Shown here: piece by piece, positions 17,786 through 28,508 of the stretch
How positions within the stretch are numbered: the stretch's first letter is position 1
Layout: every line of letters begins with the position of its first letter
Origin: Piscirickettsia litoralis
GTDB taxonomy: Bacteria > Pseudomonadota > Gammaproteobacteria > Piscirickettsiales > Piscirickettsiaceae
Direction: 5' to 3'
NCBI RefSeq assembly: GCF_001720395.1
Contig: NZ_MDTU01000001.1
Coordinates: forward strand, 29,854-63,185
Length of the DNA: 33,332 nucleotides
The notes under the pieces: model-generated
What the model saw: the letters and a program-made list of their open reading frames with translations, nothing else
Told to the model about the DNA's origin: nothing
The model's database searches: none
Translations under genes and position numbers: made by a program

Positions 17786-18163
17786 ATGGGGTCTGTAAAT
17801 AGTAGCCAAGATAATAATTATTGCACAGTCTTACCTTACTTTAAGATTCATGCAGGTAAGGTCGGTGCTTTTAAAGAAATTTCTCAGCGTTTAGTTAAGA
17901 AAACGAATCATGAGCCAAGTTGTTTGTGTTACAGCTTTAGCTTTAATGAAGATGAAGCACACTGTCAAGAAATTTATGCGGATAGTGCAGCGTTTTTATA
18001 TCACTTAGATCATGTGTCAGAGTTGCTCGGTGAGTTGTTCGCTGTTGCAGAGATGACACGTTTAGAAATTCACGCGCCTGCGAGCATTATTGAAGAGTTA
18101 AAGCCGGCTTTAGTTGACTTTGAGCCAAAATTTTTTACTTCAGAGACTGGCTTTAGGCGTTAA
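17786..18163 (+). CDS. Antibiotic biosynthesis monooxygenase (ABM) domain protein
   Basis: This 125-residue single-domain protein has the ABM pattern: L-P-Y-F-K-I-H-A-G-K-V-x-A-F, then E-P-S-C-L-C-Y-S-F-S-F and E-I-Y-A-D-S-A-A-F-L-Y-H-L-D-H. Members are dimeric ferredoxin-like-fold quinol monooxygenases or related enzymes. The ATG at 17786 follows AAGGAG at ideal spacing; upstream in-frame codons are not needed. It may extend the ytoQ cluster, about 70 bases after the SnoaL-like gene. Confidence 0.8.
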   Translation: MGSVNSSQDNNYCTVLPYFKIHAGKVGAFKEISQRLVKKTNHEPSCLCYSFSFNEDEAHCQEIYADSAAFLYHLDHVSELLGELFAVAEMTRLEIHAPASIIEELKPALVDFEPKFFTSETGFRR

Positions 18164-18448
18164 CGCATTATTATATGTGGGGCTGACATCTAATAAAGTT
18201 CTTTGAGCAATTTTTTGATAATACAGCTTAGCCTCAATAGTAAAAATTTTTAGTAGAGTGCCGCTCATAAAAAAATAGAAACATATAAAAGCGATACTTT
18301 TATATGTGTGATTTGATCACTTGTTGCTGGATGTGTGTTTAACATTTTAAAATTAATCTGCTTGCTTCGCGAAATTTTGTCTTGGACAAATCCAGGAAAC
18401 TATTGCTTCTAATGCGGTTTAAAACAATGACAGATGGCTTTACCCGTA
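18164..18448. other. Intergenic region with an 11-bp stem hairpin
   Basis: No gene is visible. ACATATAAAAG (18281-18291), loop CGATA, CTTTTATATGT (18297-18307) is a perfect stem. It could end transcription from either side, though the stem is AT-rich and no T run follows. The remainder shows nothing I can name. Confidence 0.5.
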
Positions 18449-18751
18449 TCAATATGACCTTGCCCCTTGAACTAGAGTAAACTCGCAGCTACGAAATTGA
18501 GTTATATCAGGCAATTGATTATCAATATCTGCAATCAAATAGCATACTGCAATGATGAAATCCTCTAATGGCATAGATATGTTCCTTTTAATTGGCTTGC
18601 TCCAAAACAAAAATATCGGAGCTACCTTGCCCCTATCAGTCAGTTGGTAAAATTGAGCATCGCGTAATATCTTGTTTTTTGCCATAACCCTTTGAATATA
18701 TAGAATTAAATTATTTTTATCTATATTCGAGCATATGTTATGTGCATACAA
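18449..18751 (-). CDS. Hypothetical protein, possibly a transposase N-terminal remnant
   Basis: The frame gives up to 100 residues; an internal ATG at 18685 is an alternative start. The stretch M-P-L-E-D-F-I-I-A-V-C-Y-L-I-A-D-I-D resembles the L-E-D-F-I-I-x-V-Y-C-L-I-D-D beginning of some IS4/IS982-like transposases. The rest does not continue a transposase and no catalytic residues are present. If the resemblance is real, this is a relic rather than a working gene. Confidence 0.35.
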   Translation of the reverse strand: MYAHNICSNIDKNNLILYIQRVMAKNKILRDAQFYQLTDRGKVAPIFLFWSKPIKRNISMPLEDFIIAVCYLIADIDNQLPDITQFRSCEFTLVQGARSY

Positions 18752-18835
18752 TTTTTTCCCAAAGCAAAGACATGATCATTACATAAAGATAATCGTTCTT
18801 TATATTTTAAGCATAATTTTAGTGGAGTAAGTTCT

Positions 18836-20054
18836 ATGCCTGGAAGAGGTTCAAGACAAGGTGAAGAAACGGCAGCAACATCTTTATTAGGAGGTGGCAA
18901 TGATATTGAAAGTGGTTTGTCGCACAGGGCAACAGGGTCATTTGATATTCAAAGCGGTGGAGGAAGAGGCCGTGATTTAGAAGCTGGAGATGATCGTTTT
19001 TTTGCCTACTATGGAAGGCGCTAATGATGTGGAAGATCCACGTTATAGTGAAAGTGCAGAAACCTGGTCGCAGTGGTGCAGCCGGATATCGAAGTCTGAT
19101 ACATTTGCTTATGTTATGAATGGTTCTACTGCTTGGATGATAAATGAGGGTATAAAGCGCTTTTATTTGCAAGAAAGACCCAATGGACAGGACAGCAAAG
19201 CTTGGCCAAGTGGTCACTCAGGCTGGGGAGCAATGCTGATGGGTTTAGCTATGATGTTAAACGATGATAAAGAATTAAAAGTATGTGGTAAGACTTTAAC
19301 AATTAGTAAGAGTGGTGTTTTTGCTGTAGGTTTTATTGATGCTTTGGTGACTATGGTAGGGCGAGTGATTGCTAAGAAACATTGGCTGGGCGATACCCTT
19401 TCTGGCGCTGCACTTTCTGCTTCTTTAAGTATGATAACAGGTAATTTATTAGCGTGGCGTAGAGGAAAAGATTCGAGCGCTGATGCGACATACACTAAGG
19501 AAATGGTTATTCAGGCGCTAGGAGCGTTAGCTGTATTGGTCTCAAATCCACTGATTGGCTCTATTCCTTTACAGCTTTCTTTAGAAGTAATTAGCCAAGT
19601 GTCTGAGTGGTACTCCAAAGGGACTGTGTATGGCAATAAGGTTGATAGTTTTTCTGACCTTGCTTTGGCCATTACCAAAGGGATGGCTTTAGCTAATTTG
19701 ACTAACTATAAGGATATGACACCAGCGGAAGTTTCTGCAGCAGTGTTTAAATTAGTTACGGTATATGGCGGAATTGCTGCCAATATTTTTGACCTTCCAT
19801 TTACTGCAAGGAGTGGTTGGAATACATCAATAGAGCGAGAAATTTATAGAGGACATGAGCAACTTGCCCAAGGGGTTGAGCGAGCCACTTGGATAACTGC
19901 AGTCGGTGGAGCAGCCGCTGGTCTCATGGTTGCTGCTTTGAAATCAGTATCTTCTAGTGGGGCAACGATGTTTTATGACGCAGAGAAGAGATCAGAGGCT
20001 GTTAGAGACAGAGTAGTTCCCCATGAAATTACGGTTGATATGGCGACACCGTAA
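18836..20054 (+). CDS. PAP2-superfamily phosphatase, frame interrupted at a T7 tract
   Basis: Two frames form one gene: 18836-19024 begins it (GGAG eight bases before the ATG) and the second frame runs to 20054. Removing one T from T7 (18997-19003) gives 405 residues. The three PAP2 motifs are present: K-R-F-Y-L-Q-E-R-P (KxxxxxxRP), P-S-G-H, and G-R-V-I-A-K-K-H-W-L-G-D (Rx5Hx3D). The family removes phosphate from phosphatidic acid or related lipids. The first 60 residues are Gly-rich with three D-I/L-E/Q-S/A-G repeats, and about 190 residues follow the catalytic core; both are unusual. The catalytic part lies wholly in the second frame. A host-directed role is conjecture. Confidence 0.65.
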
Positions 20055-20140
20055 TTCGTCAACTTTCGAGGGTCTGATTCCCTGAAGCTTGCTTCGTCTG
20101 TGTTAAATTATAGGGATGAGAAAAAGTAGTTTTATTGGGC

Positions 20141-20584
20141 TTAAGCGGTTTTTTCAACAGTTGCATTAATTTTTATTGATTGGCCGCTGGCTAAAATGAG
20201 ATGAATTGGAATCTTATCTCCAGGTTCAAACTCTTGTAGAGGCTCTTGTAATTCGATGTGGACACTGCCTTGTCTAAAATCACTATGGCTGTTCGGGTGA
20301 ATCGTTACTTTTCGTGTGTGACGCTTAATATAACTGCCTCGATGGAAGCTAAAGCGATTAAGTTTTGCACTTTTACTGGCCGGTGAAAAGACGCCGATGA
20401 TGGTGATTGGATATTTGAGACTATGATTGGTCAGGTTCATATAAACTTCGAGTGTATTCGTTTGTTTTTGATGGATGATACGGGCAGCATCAATGCTAAG
20501 ATCCGCTGAGTTTGCTTTCGCGAAGCTTGTAAGGTGCATTGATAAACAAAAGAAACTTAAAAATAGAGGAATAAGAAATCGCAT
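20141..20584 (-). CDS. PCuAC-like (DUF461) periplasmic protein with lost copper ligands
   Basis: This 147-residue protein has a signal peptide (cleavage near A-K-A/N at about 24). The fold pattern of PCu(A)C copper chaperones follows: V-Y-M-N-L-T-N-H-S, G-V-F-S-P-A, then P-G-D-K-I-P-I-H-L-I-L and a final strand. PCuAC binds Cu(I) through a His, two Met and an H-x-M site. Here the first His position reads K-L-N-R-F, the Met region is K-R-H-T-R-K, and H-x-M is H-I-E. It is probably not a standard copper chaperone for cytochrome oxidase. It lies downstream of rsmF on the same strand and converges on the PAP2 gene. Confidence 0.7.
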   Translation of the reverse strand: MRFLIPLFLSFFCLSMHLTSFAKANSADLSIDAARIIHQKQTNTLEVYMNLTNHSLKYPITIIGVFSPASKSAKLNRFSFHRGSYIKRHTRKVTIHPNSHSDFRQGSVHIELQEPLQEFEPGDKIPIHLILASGQSIKINATVEKTA

Positions 20585-20641
20585 ATTAAGCCTTAATTAA
20601 GAATGTTACTCTTAACTTTTAGGCGAAAATCTCAAGGTTGG

Positions 20642-22117
20642 TCAAGCCGAAGAGGTTTGCGCCCAGCGTTTTGGTAATAAGCTTTCTAACTGATGGTCCT
20701 TTTGCGGACTATGGTTTTTTTGCTGTCGATACTGACCTAAACCAAGGGTATAGCCTTTATAAGTGACAAAAACAGCGCCTGGCAGTATGTTGCCATATTG
20801 GTTTTGATCGAGATTAATGGTTTGGCGCTTTAAATAGATCGCAAGCTGTGTTGTGGTGATTTCAATTTTATTTTTTTGAGCAAGTGGACCTAAAAAGAGT
20901 GCGCCAGCGGAGGTGACTTTTGGGTATTTGCCATGAGTATGAATGATGGCCAAACCCGTATTGGTGATGTTATTTAATTGTGGAGTCGACGCCTGGCTGC
21001 TAAGGCTAATGGCTTGTTGGTTCTGATTGTGCCAATGATATTGAGTAAGCGGCTCAGGTTCAATGCCAAAGCGTAAATTTAAGCCATGCAGAAAATTTTG
21101 TTGCTCTTGAGGGCTGAGCAAAGTTTGTGCGGTATAAATTGAGTTTTCAAGAGGGCTTGATTTATCGGCTTTAGGTTTAGATGGATGTTGTGTTGATTTT
21201 TGAATTAAAGCAATAAAAAAACCGCCGGTATTATTATGGTGAGGCCAGATGCGAATCGCGTTACTCATTTGAGAATGATATTCCTGTCCTTGCCAGTAGG
21301 TAAGAGCAGGTGTGGTTTTTAGGCCCGAGATGTTAATGGGGATGATATGAATATTATTATACTCTTGCAAAATAGCATTTAATACCGCCTCGTTTTCCTC
21401 AGGAGCATAAGTACAAGTTGAATATAAAATGCGCCCACCAGGTTTACATAATTGTACGGCGCGGCGCAGTATCGCTTGTTGTTGCTTGGCTTGTGCTTGT
21501 GATTTTTTAACCGTAAGCTGCTGCAATACGCCTGGATTTTTGCGCGAGGTGCCCTCACAAGAACAAGGGACATCGGCTAAGATACGATCAAAATCATTTA
21601 AGCTTGAAGGAATATGGCTGGCATTATTGATCATACTGGTGATATTGGTTAGGCCCAAGCGTTGCGCATGAGAGCTTAAGGCGCGAATCCGCTGATGGTG
21701 AATATCATTGGCTAGCACAGAACCGTTGTTTTGCATGCGGATTGCCATTTGCAGGGTTTTACCGCCAGGGGCCGCACATAAATCAAGCACGCTGTCATTA
21801 TGATTAGGCGCAAGAATATGAGGCGGTAGCATAGAGATTTCTTCTTGAATATGGCATAGGCCAGCAATGTAGCTCCAATGCCGCCCCATGCTGTGCTGAT
21901 TGAGGATGCGAAAACCATTATGCATCCAGGGTATGCGTTGGTAGCTGATTTGTTCTTCGTCTAAAAGCGTTGCAAAGTCATCACTGGTAATGCGTAAATC
22001 GTTGGACCAGAGGCATAGCGGTAAGGGCGTGTTAAGAGTACTTAAGAAGGCGTCATAATCATCGATAATAGGGCGATAACGCTCGAGAAAACTGAGGGCT
22101 GAAGATGATAGTGCCAT
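20642..22117 (-). CDS. rsmF: 16S rRNA m5C methyltransferase RsmF-like (NOL1/NOP2/Sun family)
   Basis: This 491-residue protein is close to E. coli RsmF in length (about 480), which methylates C1407 of 16S rRNA. The SAM-binding C-A-A-P-G-G-K is at residues 114-120, the P-C motif in A-D-V-P-C-S-C-E-G-T has Cys185, and the nucleophile motif S-T-C-T-Y-A-P-E-E-N has Cys235. A C-terminal RsmF/PUA-like region of about 200 residues follows. RsmF is preferred over RsmB because the N-terminal NusB-like domain of RsmB is absent. Confidence 0.88.
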   Translation of the reverse strand: MALSSSALSFLERYRPIIDDYDAFLSTLNTPLPLCLWSNDLRITSDDFATLLDEEQISYQRIPWMHNGFRILNQHSMGRHWSYIAGLCHIQEEISMLPPHILAPNHNDSVLDLCAAPGGKTLQMAIRMQNNGSVLANDIHHQRIRALSSHAQRLGLTNITSMINNASHIPSSLNDFDRILADVPCSCEGTSRKNPGVLQQLTVKKSQAQAKQQQAILRRAVQLCKPGGRILYSTCTYAPEENEAVLNAILQEYNNIHIIPINISGLKTTPALTYWQGQEYHSQMSNAIRIWPHHNNTGGFFIALIQKSTQHPSKPKADKSSPLENSIYTAQTLLSPQEQQNFLHGLNLRFGIEPEPLTQYHWHNQNQQAISLSSQASTPQLNNITNTGLAIIHTHGKYPKVTSAGALFLGPLAQKNKIEITTTQLAIYLKRQTINLDQNQYGNILPGAVFVTYKGYTLGLGQYRQQKNHSPQKDHQLESLLPKRWAQTSSA

Positions 22118-22187
22118 GCCTTTAAACTCTTAAATTTTTAGCCAGTGGTGAAAGCGAAAAGGCATGGTAGCAAATTAAAACGGGTTA

Positions 22188-23131
<944 letters not shown>

Positions 23132-23275
23132 GATGTTTTTGATGCTTTTATTGTTTAATTGTATGGGCCTTATCATAGCAGTCCCTTTTATCGGCGAGCA
23201 AGTGTTGCGAATGATGATTTTGCTAATAGTCGCCTATACTTAAGCCTAAGGGATAAACCACCGTGGACCGTTGTT

Positions 23276-24259
23276 ATGAGTGAACTGCTTGCAGGCGTTG
23301 ACCAGCGCACACAACTTGCAGGGAAGAATCGCCTAGAGCTCTTGTTGTTTAGCTTGCAAGGTAAGCAGTCATATGCCACGAATGTATTTAAAGTTCGTGA
23401 AGTGATACATTGCCCCAAGTTAACACGACCGCCAGGCCGTCACTCTTCTGTGATTGGGGTGGCACATATACGCGGTCATAAATCTTTGGCTGTTATTGAT
23501 ATTGATTTGATGCTGCACAATAACCCTCTGAAAAATCCAGAAGAAGGGGTGCTGATTATCACTGAATATAATCAAAATGTGCAAGGGTTTCTAGTGAAGG
23601 CGGTGAATCGAATTATTAATACCTCTTGGGATAAAATTGAATCTCCTGCTGGAGGTTTAGGGAGTAATCACTACTTGACGGCAGTAACGCGCTTTGAGAG
23701 TAATGAGATTATCGAGATTATTGATATTGAAAAAATTCTTGCTGAGATTATTCCGCCGAATGTGAAGATTGATAAAAATATTCTCGAAGAAGAAGGTTTG
23801 GCAGATAAAGCAGGTAAGTTCACAGTCTTTATGGTCGATGATTCGAGTGTGGCAAGACAGCATTTGCATCGAATTTTGACGCAAGTCGGTGTTAAAATTA
23901 ATGTCGCAAGAGATGGCGCAGAAGCCTATGAGATGCTTTATAAAATTTCACGAGAGAACAAAAATTTTAACAACGACTACCTGGCGTTAATTACGGATGC
24001 AGAAATGCCAAATATGGATGGGTATACGCTGACCAAGCGTTGTCGAGATGATCAATACCTGAAAGATTTGCATATTGTGTTGAATACGTCGATTTCAGGA
24101 GTATTTAATCAGGAAATGGCAAATAAAGTCGGTTGTGACGCCTTTGTGCCGAAAACGAGCCCTAATGAAGTGGCAATGTTGTTGATTGATTTAATTCATA
24201 AGCGTTTAGGCGAAAAAACACCTCATCGAGAACAGATCGAACCGGTTCTTAAAGATTGA
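23276..24259 (+). CDS. cheV: Chemotaxis coupling protein CheV (CheW plus receiver domains)
   Basis: The 327-residue protein starts at ATG 23276 (M-S-E-L-L-A-G-V-D-Q-R-T-Q-L), the usual CheV N-terminus; the open frame extends 39 codons upstream but without similarity. Residues about 13-160 form a CheW-like domain that links receptors to CheA. Residues about 185-310 form a receiver with acidic M-V-D-D-S near the start, phospho-acceptor Asp241 in I-T-D-A-E-M-P-N-M-D-G, and Lys in V-P-K-T-S-P. No other chemotaxis gene is in the window. Stop and uvrA are separated by 288 bases. Confidence 0.93.
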   Translation: MSELLAGVDQRTQLAGKNRLELLLFSLQGKQSYATNVFKVREVIHCPKLTRPPGRHSSVIGVAHIRGHKSLAVIDIDLMLHNNPLKNPEEGVLIITEYNQNVQGFLVKAVNRIINTSWDKIESPAGGLGSNHYLTAVTRFESNEIIEIIDIEKILAEIIPPNVKIDKNILEEEGLADKAGKFTVFMVDDSSVARQHLHRILTQVGVKINVARDGAEAYEMLYKISRENKNFNNDYLALITDAEMPNMDGYTLTKRCRDDQYLKDLHIVLNTSISGVFNQEMANKVGCDAFVPKTSPNEVAMLLIDLIHKRLGEKTPHREQIEPVLKD

Positions 24260-24547
24260 TTTATGTCAATGTTAGATGAACGGGTGGTGAATTTTTACTC
24301 TTTTATTTTTATAAAAAATCGAGCATCGCACAAAAGTTACTACCGTTGCAATTGACTTATTGTCTTGCCCTTATCTTATCTTTATTATCTTGATCCATCT
24401 TCGATTATTTGGGTTCACTTTACTAAGAGTGATAAACTAGTCGTTTGCTGCCTTGAAAGGGTCAGCATGAAAGTCAGTCTACGTGGGCTAAAATGAGAAA
24501 TAGTTGAGCGTTGATCAGTATCAGCGGTCGTGACTTGGGTGAAATAA
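24260..24547 (+). promoter_or_regulatory. uvrA upstream region with possible promoter and leader ORF
   Basis: The region contains TTGACT followed 18 bases later by TTATCT, a plausible sigma-70 promoter. A ten-codon frame, ATG 24467 to 24496, has AAAGG six bases upstream and could be a leader peptide. I see no CTGT-N8-ACAG LexA box, so SOS control of uvrA is not supported by the sequence. Confidence 0.35.
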
Positions 24548-27367
24548 ATGAAACAAATAGAAGTCCGTGGGGCCAGAACCCATAACTTGAAGAATATAGA
24601 CTTAGACTTGCCTCGAGATCAGCTTGTTGTCGTTACAGGGCTTTCGGGTTCAGGCAAGTCCTCATTGGCCTTCGATACGCTTTATGCTGAAGGGCAACGC
24701 CGTTATGTAGAATCATTATCAACTTATGCACGTCAATTTTTATCGATGATGGAAAAGCCCGATGTTGATCATATCGAACGCTTATCCCCAGCGATATCGA
24801 TAGAGCAAAAATCAACCTCTCATAATCCGCGTTCGACCGTTGGGACGGTGACTGAAATCTATGATTATTTACGCCTGTTATTTGCTCGAGTTGGTGTTGC
24901 CCGTTGTCCTGAGCATGGTGTGAGTTTGGAAACACAAGAAGTTAGCCAAATGGTTGACCAACTTATGGGCTTAAAAGAAGGCACGAAGGTCATGATCTTA
25001 GCTCCGGTGGTGACCAGCCGTAAAGGTGCTCATGAAAAACTACTGGAACAATTGCGCGTCGATGGTTATGTGAGAATACGTTTAAACGGTGAGATTATCG
25101 AACTCGATGAGGTGCCCAAGCTTAAGAAAACCCAAAAGCATGATATTGATGTTGTGATTGATCGTTTGAAGATTCGAGATGATATTAAAATCCGCCTTGC
25201 TGAATCATTAGAAACGGCATTAAAACTCGCTGATGGTGTAGCGGTCGCTTATCTTATGGACAGTGATGAGACGATGCTCTTCTCACAGCGTTTAGCCTGT
25301 TCGCACTGTGGTTATAGCGTGGCGGAAATCGAGCCGCGTTTGTTTTCATTTAATAACCCGGTGGGAGCTTGTCCGAGCTGCGATGGTTTGGGGGTGCAAA
25401 GTACCTTTGATCCGGATAAAGTCGTGGTTGACAAAGAACTCAGTCTTGCCGGTGGGGCGATTCGTAGCTGGAATCGGCAAAATCATTATTATTTTAACTT
25501 ATTAACTTCATTGGCTGATCATTATGGCTTTGATACGGAAAAGCCTTTTAAAAAATTGACGAAGAAAGTTCAAAAAGTGATTCTTTATGGTTCAGGCCAG
25601 GAAGAAATTCCCTTTCGTTACCCCGGCCGTGGCGGTACGGTGCAAGTGCGTGAGCACAGTTTTGAAGGGGTTTTACCGAATATGCAGCGTCGTTATCGAG
25701 AGACAGATTCGGCCGCGGTGCGAGATGAGTTAGCTAAATATTTATCAACACATTCGTGTGAAGAGTGTGAAGGGACGCGTTTGCGTGAAGAAGCCCGTCA
25801 TGTTTATGTGAATGATATTACGTTGCCACAAGTTGCAAATATGTCGATTGAAACCGCCTATGGTTTTTTTGCTGATTTAAAATTTACTGGCTGGCGCAAG
25901 AAAATTGCCTTAAAAATTCAAAAGGAAATTGGTGAGCGTTTAGGCTTTTTAGTCAATGTCGGCTTGAATTATTTAACATTAGAGCGCAGTGCCGATACTT
26001 TATCGGGTGGAGAAGCTCAACGTATTCGCCTTGCCAGTCAAATTGGTGCGGGTTTAGTGGGCGTGATGTATGTTTTGGATGAACCATCGATTGGCCTACA
26101 TCAACGTGATAATGAGCGCTTATTAAAAACCTTAACTCGGTTGCGTGATTTGGGAAATACGGTGATTGTGGTCGAGCATGATGAAGATGCGATTCGCCTC
26201 GCTGATTATGTGGTGGATATGGGACCGGGAGCGGGTGTGCATGGTGGACATGTGATTGCTGAGGGGAAACCGAAGGATATTATGCAATCAGCGCATTCAC
26301 TCACAGGGCAATATTTATCCGGTAAGCGCAAGATTCATGTGCCAGATAAGCGCGTTAGAATCGACCTTAAGAAAATGCTGACGGTGACCGGAGCGACGGG
26401 TAATAATCTAAACCAGGTTAATTTAGAAATCCCCTTGGGTGTTTTTACTTGTATTACTGGTGTGTCAGGTTCAGGTAAGTCGACATTGATCAATGAAACT
26501 TTATACCCATTGGCAGCACGTAAGCTCAACGGTGCGACGATGATTAACCCAGCACCTTATGAGCGTGTGGAGGGATTGGATCATTTGGATAAGGTGGTTG
26601 CCATTGATCAAAGTCCGATTGGCCGTACGCCACGATCAAACCCTGCAACGTACACGGGGATTTTTACTGCTGTGCGCGATTTATTTGCCGGCACTCAAGA
26701 AGCACGTTCACGTGGCTATAAGCCTGGACGCTTTAGCTTTAATGTCAAAGGTGGGCGCTGTGAAGCCTGTCAGGGTGATGGAGTGATACGCGTTGAGATG
26801 CACTTTTTGCCTGATGTGTATGTCTCTTGTGATGTTTGTCATGGCAAACGCTATAACCGTGAGACTTTAGAGGTACGCTATAAGGGCAAAAATATTCATG
26901 AAGCCCTTGAGATGACCGTTGAAGATGCTTGTGAATTTTTCTCTGCCGTGCCGAGTATTGCTCGTAAAGCCCAGACCTTATTAGATGTGGGGTTAGGCTA
27001 TATTAAATTAGGCCAAAGTGCGACGACCTTATCCGGTGGTGAGGCGCAGCGGGTGAAACTCGCAAAAGAATTATCACGTCGAGATACTGGGCGAACCCTC
27101 TATATTCTTGATGAGCCGACGACCGGTTTGCATTTTTATGATATTGAACATTTGCTCGATGTATTAAGTCGTTTAAAAGAGCGTGGTAATAGCATTGTGG
27201 TGATCGAACATAATTTGGATGTGATTAAAACCGCAGATTGGATCATTGATCTTGGTCCTGAAGGCGGCGATGGCGGTGGCCAGATTATTGCCACGGGGAC
27301 GCCTGAAACGGTGGCTAAGAAGAAAAGCTCGTATACCGGGCAGTTTTTAGCGGAGATGTTAAAGTAA
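24548..27367 (+). CDS. uvrA: Excinuclease ABC subunit A (UvrA)
   Basis: UvrA (939 residues, E. coli 940) is the damage-recognition ATPase of nucleotide excision repair. It has two ABC modules: P-loops G-L-S-G-S-G-K-S near residue 31 and G-V-S-G-S-G-K-S near 640, with two L-S-G-G-E-A-Q-R signatures. Zinc-binding cysteine pairs C-S-H-C...C-P-S-C, C-E-E-C and C-E-A-C...C-D-V-C are present. A T7 run at 25864-25870 is intact. Its stop TAA overlaps the ATG of chaC by one base. Confidence 0.98.
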   Translation: MKQIEVRGARTHNLKNIDLDLPRDQLVVVTGLSGSGKSSLAFDTLYAEGQRRYVESLSTYARQFLSMMEKPDVDHIERLSPAISIEQKSTSHNPRSTVGTVTEIYDYLRLLFARVGVARCPEHGVSLETQEVSQMVDQLMGLKEGTKVMILAPVVTSRKGAHEKLLEQLRVDGYVRIRLNGEIIELDEVPKLKKTQKHDIDVVIDRLKIRDDIKIRLAESLETALKLADGVAVAYLMDSDETMLFSQRLACSHCGYSVAEIEPRLFSFNNPVGACPSCDGLGVQSTFDPDKVVVDKELSLAGGAIRSWNRQNHYYFNLLTSLADHYGFDTEKPFKKLTKKVQKVILYGSGQEEIPFRYPGRGGTVQVREHSFEGVLPNMQRRYRETDSAAVRDELAKYLSTHSCEECEGTRLREEARHVYVNDITLPQVANMSIETAYGFFADLKFTGWRKKIALKIQKEIGERLGFLVNVGLNYLTLERSADTLSGGEAQRIRLASQIGAGLVGVMYVLDEPSIGLHQRDNERLLKTLTRLRDLGNTVIVVEHDEDAIRLADYVVDMGPGAGVHGGHVIAEGKPKDIMQSAHSLTGQYLSGKRKIHVPDKRVRIDLKKMLTVTGATGNNLNQVNLEIPLGVFTCITGVSGSGKSTLINETLYPLAARKLNGATMINPAPYERVEGLDHLDKVVAIDQSPIGRTPRSNPATYTGIFTAVRDLFAGTQEARSRGYKPGRFSFNVKGGRCEACQGDGVIRVEMHFLPDVYVSCDVCHGKRYNRETLEVRYKGKNIHEALEMTVEDACEFFSAVPSIARKAQTLLDVGLGYIKLGQSATTLSGGEAQRVKLAKELSRRDTGRTLYILDEPTTGLHFYDIEHLLDVLSRLKERGNSIVVIEHNLDVIKTADWIIDLGPEGGDGGGQIIATGTPETVAKKKSSYTGQFLAEMLK

Positions 27368-28392
27368 TGACTAATAAAAGAGTGCAGTTAAAAGATCATT
27401 TTTGGCGTTATTGTGAGCAGAATGAAGCGAAAATTACTGAATTTCATGAGGCGCTAAAGCAAGGTTATTTAAAATTGCGTAGCTTAGATGAAATTGCTGA
27501 TTGCTATCAAAATACCCTAGAAGCGTTTTCTGGGGGGATCTCGCCGTATTTGGTTATGGCTCATTACTTTGGAATCCGGCGATAGAAGTAAAGGTAACAA
27601 AGCCAGGGGTGTTAGCTCATTTTCATCGCCGCTTTTGCTTACACATGACGTCGATGCGAGCCTCTATAGAAACACCTGGCTTGATGCTAGCCTTAGAGCC
27701 TAAACCCCCGATGCGAGCCAGGGAGCGCCAAGCGCGGGGTGAGTATTCCGAGGTAGGCTCGGATTTTTAGCAGAGCGGAGTGACGTAGGGCCTTTAGGTC
27801 CGGAGTCGGCGGAACGAGTGTCTAAAAATCTATACGAGCCGTAGAGTCATCTGAGAGCGAGATGCGGAGTGTGCCGAATTAAGGCACGGAGCGTCTCGTG
27901 ACGGGGACGGCCGAGGCATTATAGTCGTCGCGTTTTGCGAGGCGATTTTGCACCATGGAAGTGCAAAATACCTACCGAGGTAGCGACGCTTCCGAAGCGG
28001 TTTGTCATGGACACTTAATTTTTATCGATGAAAATAAACTTCACGAGCAACTGTCAAGATTATGGCTTCGAGAAATGTCAGGGATGTCTTATCTGCCATG
28101 CTGGCAAAACGTTAAGACTCATGAGGGAAATATTCGGGCTTTGGTGTTTAAAGTTAATCCTGATAGTCCGCGCTATTTAGCAGAGCTGCCTTTAGCTGAG
28201 CAGGCTAAACGGATTGCCTTGGCCAAAGGGCCAGGAGGTGAGAATTATGATTACTTATTTAATTTATATGACCAGTTGCATAAAATGGGGATAAATGACA
28301 ATGAACTTGCTATATTAGTACAGGAAGTTCAAAAACTTAGAAAAATGCACGGTTTTGAAGTTCACCCTGAAAAACTCGCCTGGCCTTGGTAG
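27367..28392 (+). pseudogene. chaC: ChaC-type gamma-glutamylcyclotransferase, frameshifted and split by an insertion
   Basis: ChaC enzymes cut glutathione to 5-oxoproline and Cys-Gly. The gene starts at the ATG overlapping the uvrA stop (TAATG). The first frame ends at 27585. The core motif V-F-G-Y-G-S-L-L-W-N-P, then H-F-H-R-R-F-C-L and S-I-E-T-P-G-L-M-L-A-L-E-P, lies in another frame, joined by adding one G to G6 (27532-27537). After about 27698 a GC-rich segment interrupts the gene. The C-terminal part resumes near 27997 (V-C-H-G-H-L-I-F-I-D-E-N-K-L, R-L-W-L-R-E-M) and ends at 28392. The two lesions almost certainly inactivate it. Confidence 0.85.
27698..27998. mobile_element. GC-rich, hairpin-packed insertion inside chaC (unknown element)
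   Basis: By hand count 137 of 240 bases in 27721-27960 are G or C (57%), well above the flanking genes. Stems include CGAGCC/GGCTCG (27714/27756); GATTTTTAG/CTAAAAATC (27762/27822) enclosing GGGCC/GGTCC; CGAGATGC/GCGTCTCG (27858/27891) enclosing GTGCC/GGCAC; and CGTCGC/GCGACG (27926/27983) enclosing ATTTTGCAC/GTGCAAAAT (27945/27961). CCGAGGTAG occurs at both ends (27748, 27975). No ORF, terminal inverted repeat or target duplication is evident. It could be a MITE, a palindromic repeat or a mobile RNA. Borders are approximate, inferred from where ChaC similarity stops and resumes. Confidence 0.6.
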
Positions 28393-28508
28393 CTATTGAG
28401 ATAAACCTTAAGCTCATATATCGTTGTAAGGACTATTCTCTGATAGAGCCTCTTGGGCGTTGTTAAAATCAGAAAATGAATCCTTGTTGAATTATAGAGT
28501 GTCAACTG

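Noticed and set aside
18834-19217. Minus-strand ORF of 127 codons opposite the PAP2 gene
   Set aside because: The plus strand encodes clear PAP2 motifs; the opposite frame is a shadow.
24263-24355. 30-codon frame right after cheV
   Set aside because: It has no ribosome binding site and low-complexity composition.
24260-24547. LexA box for uvrA
   Set aside because: No CTGT-N8-ACAG or close variant was found by eye.
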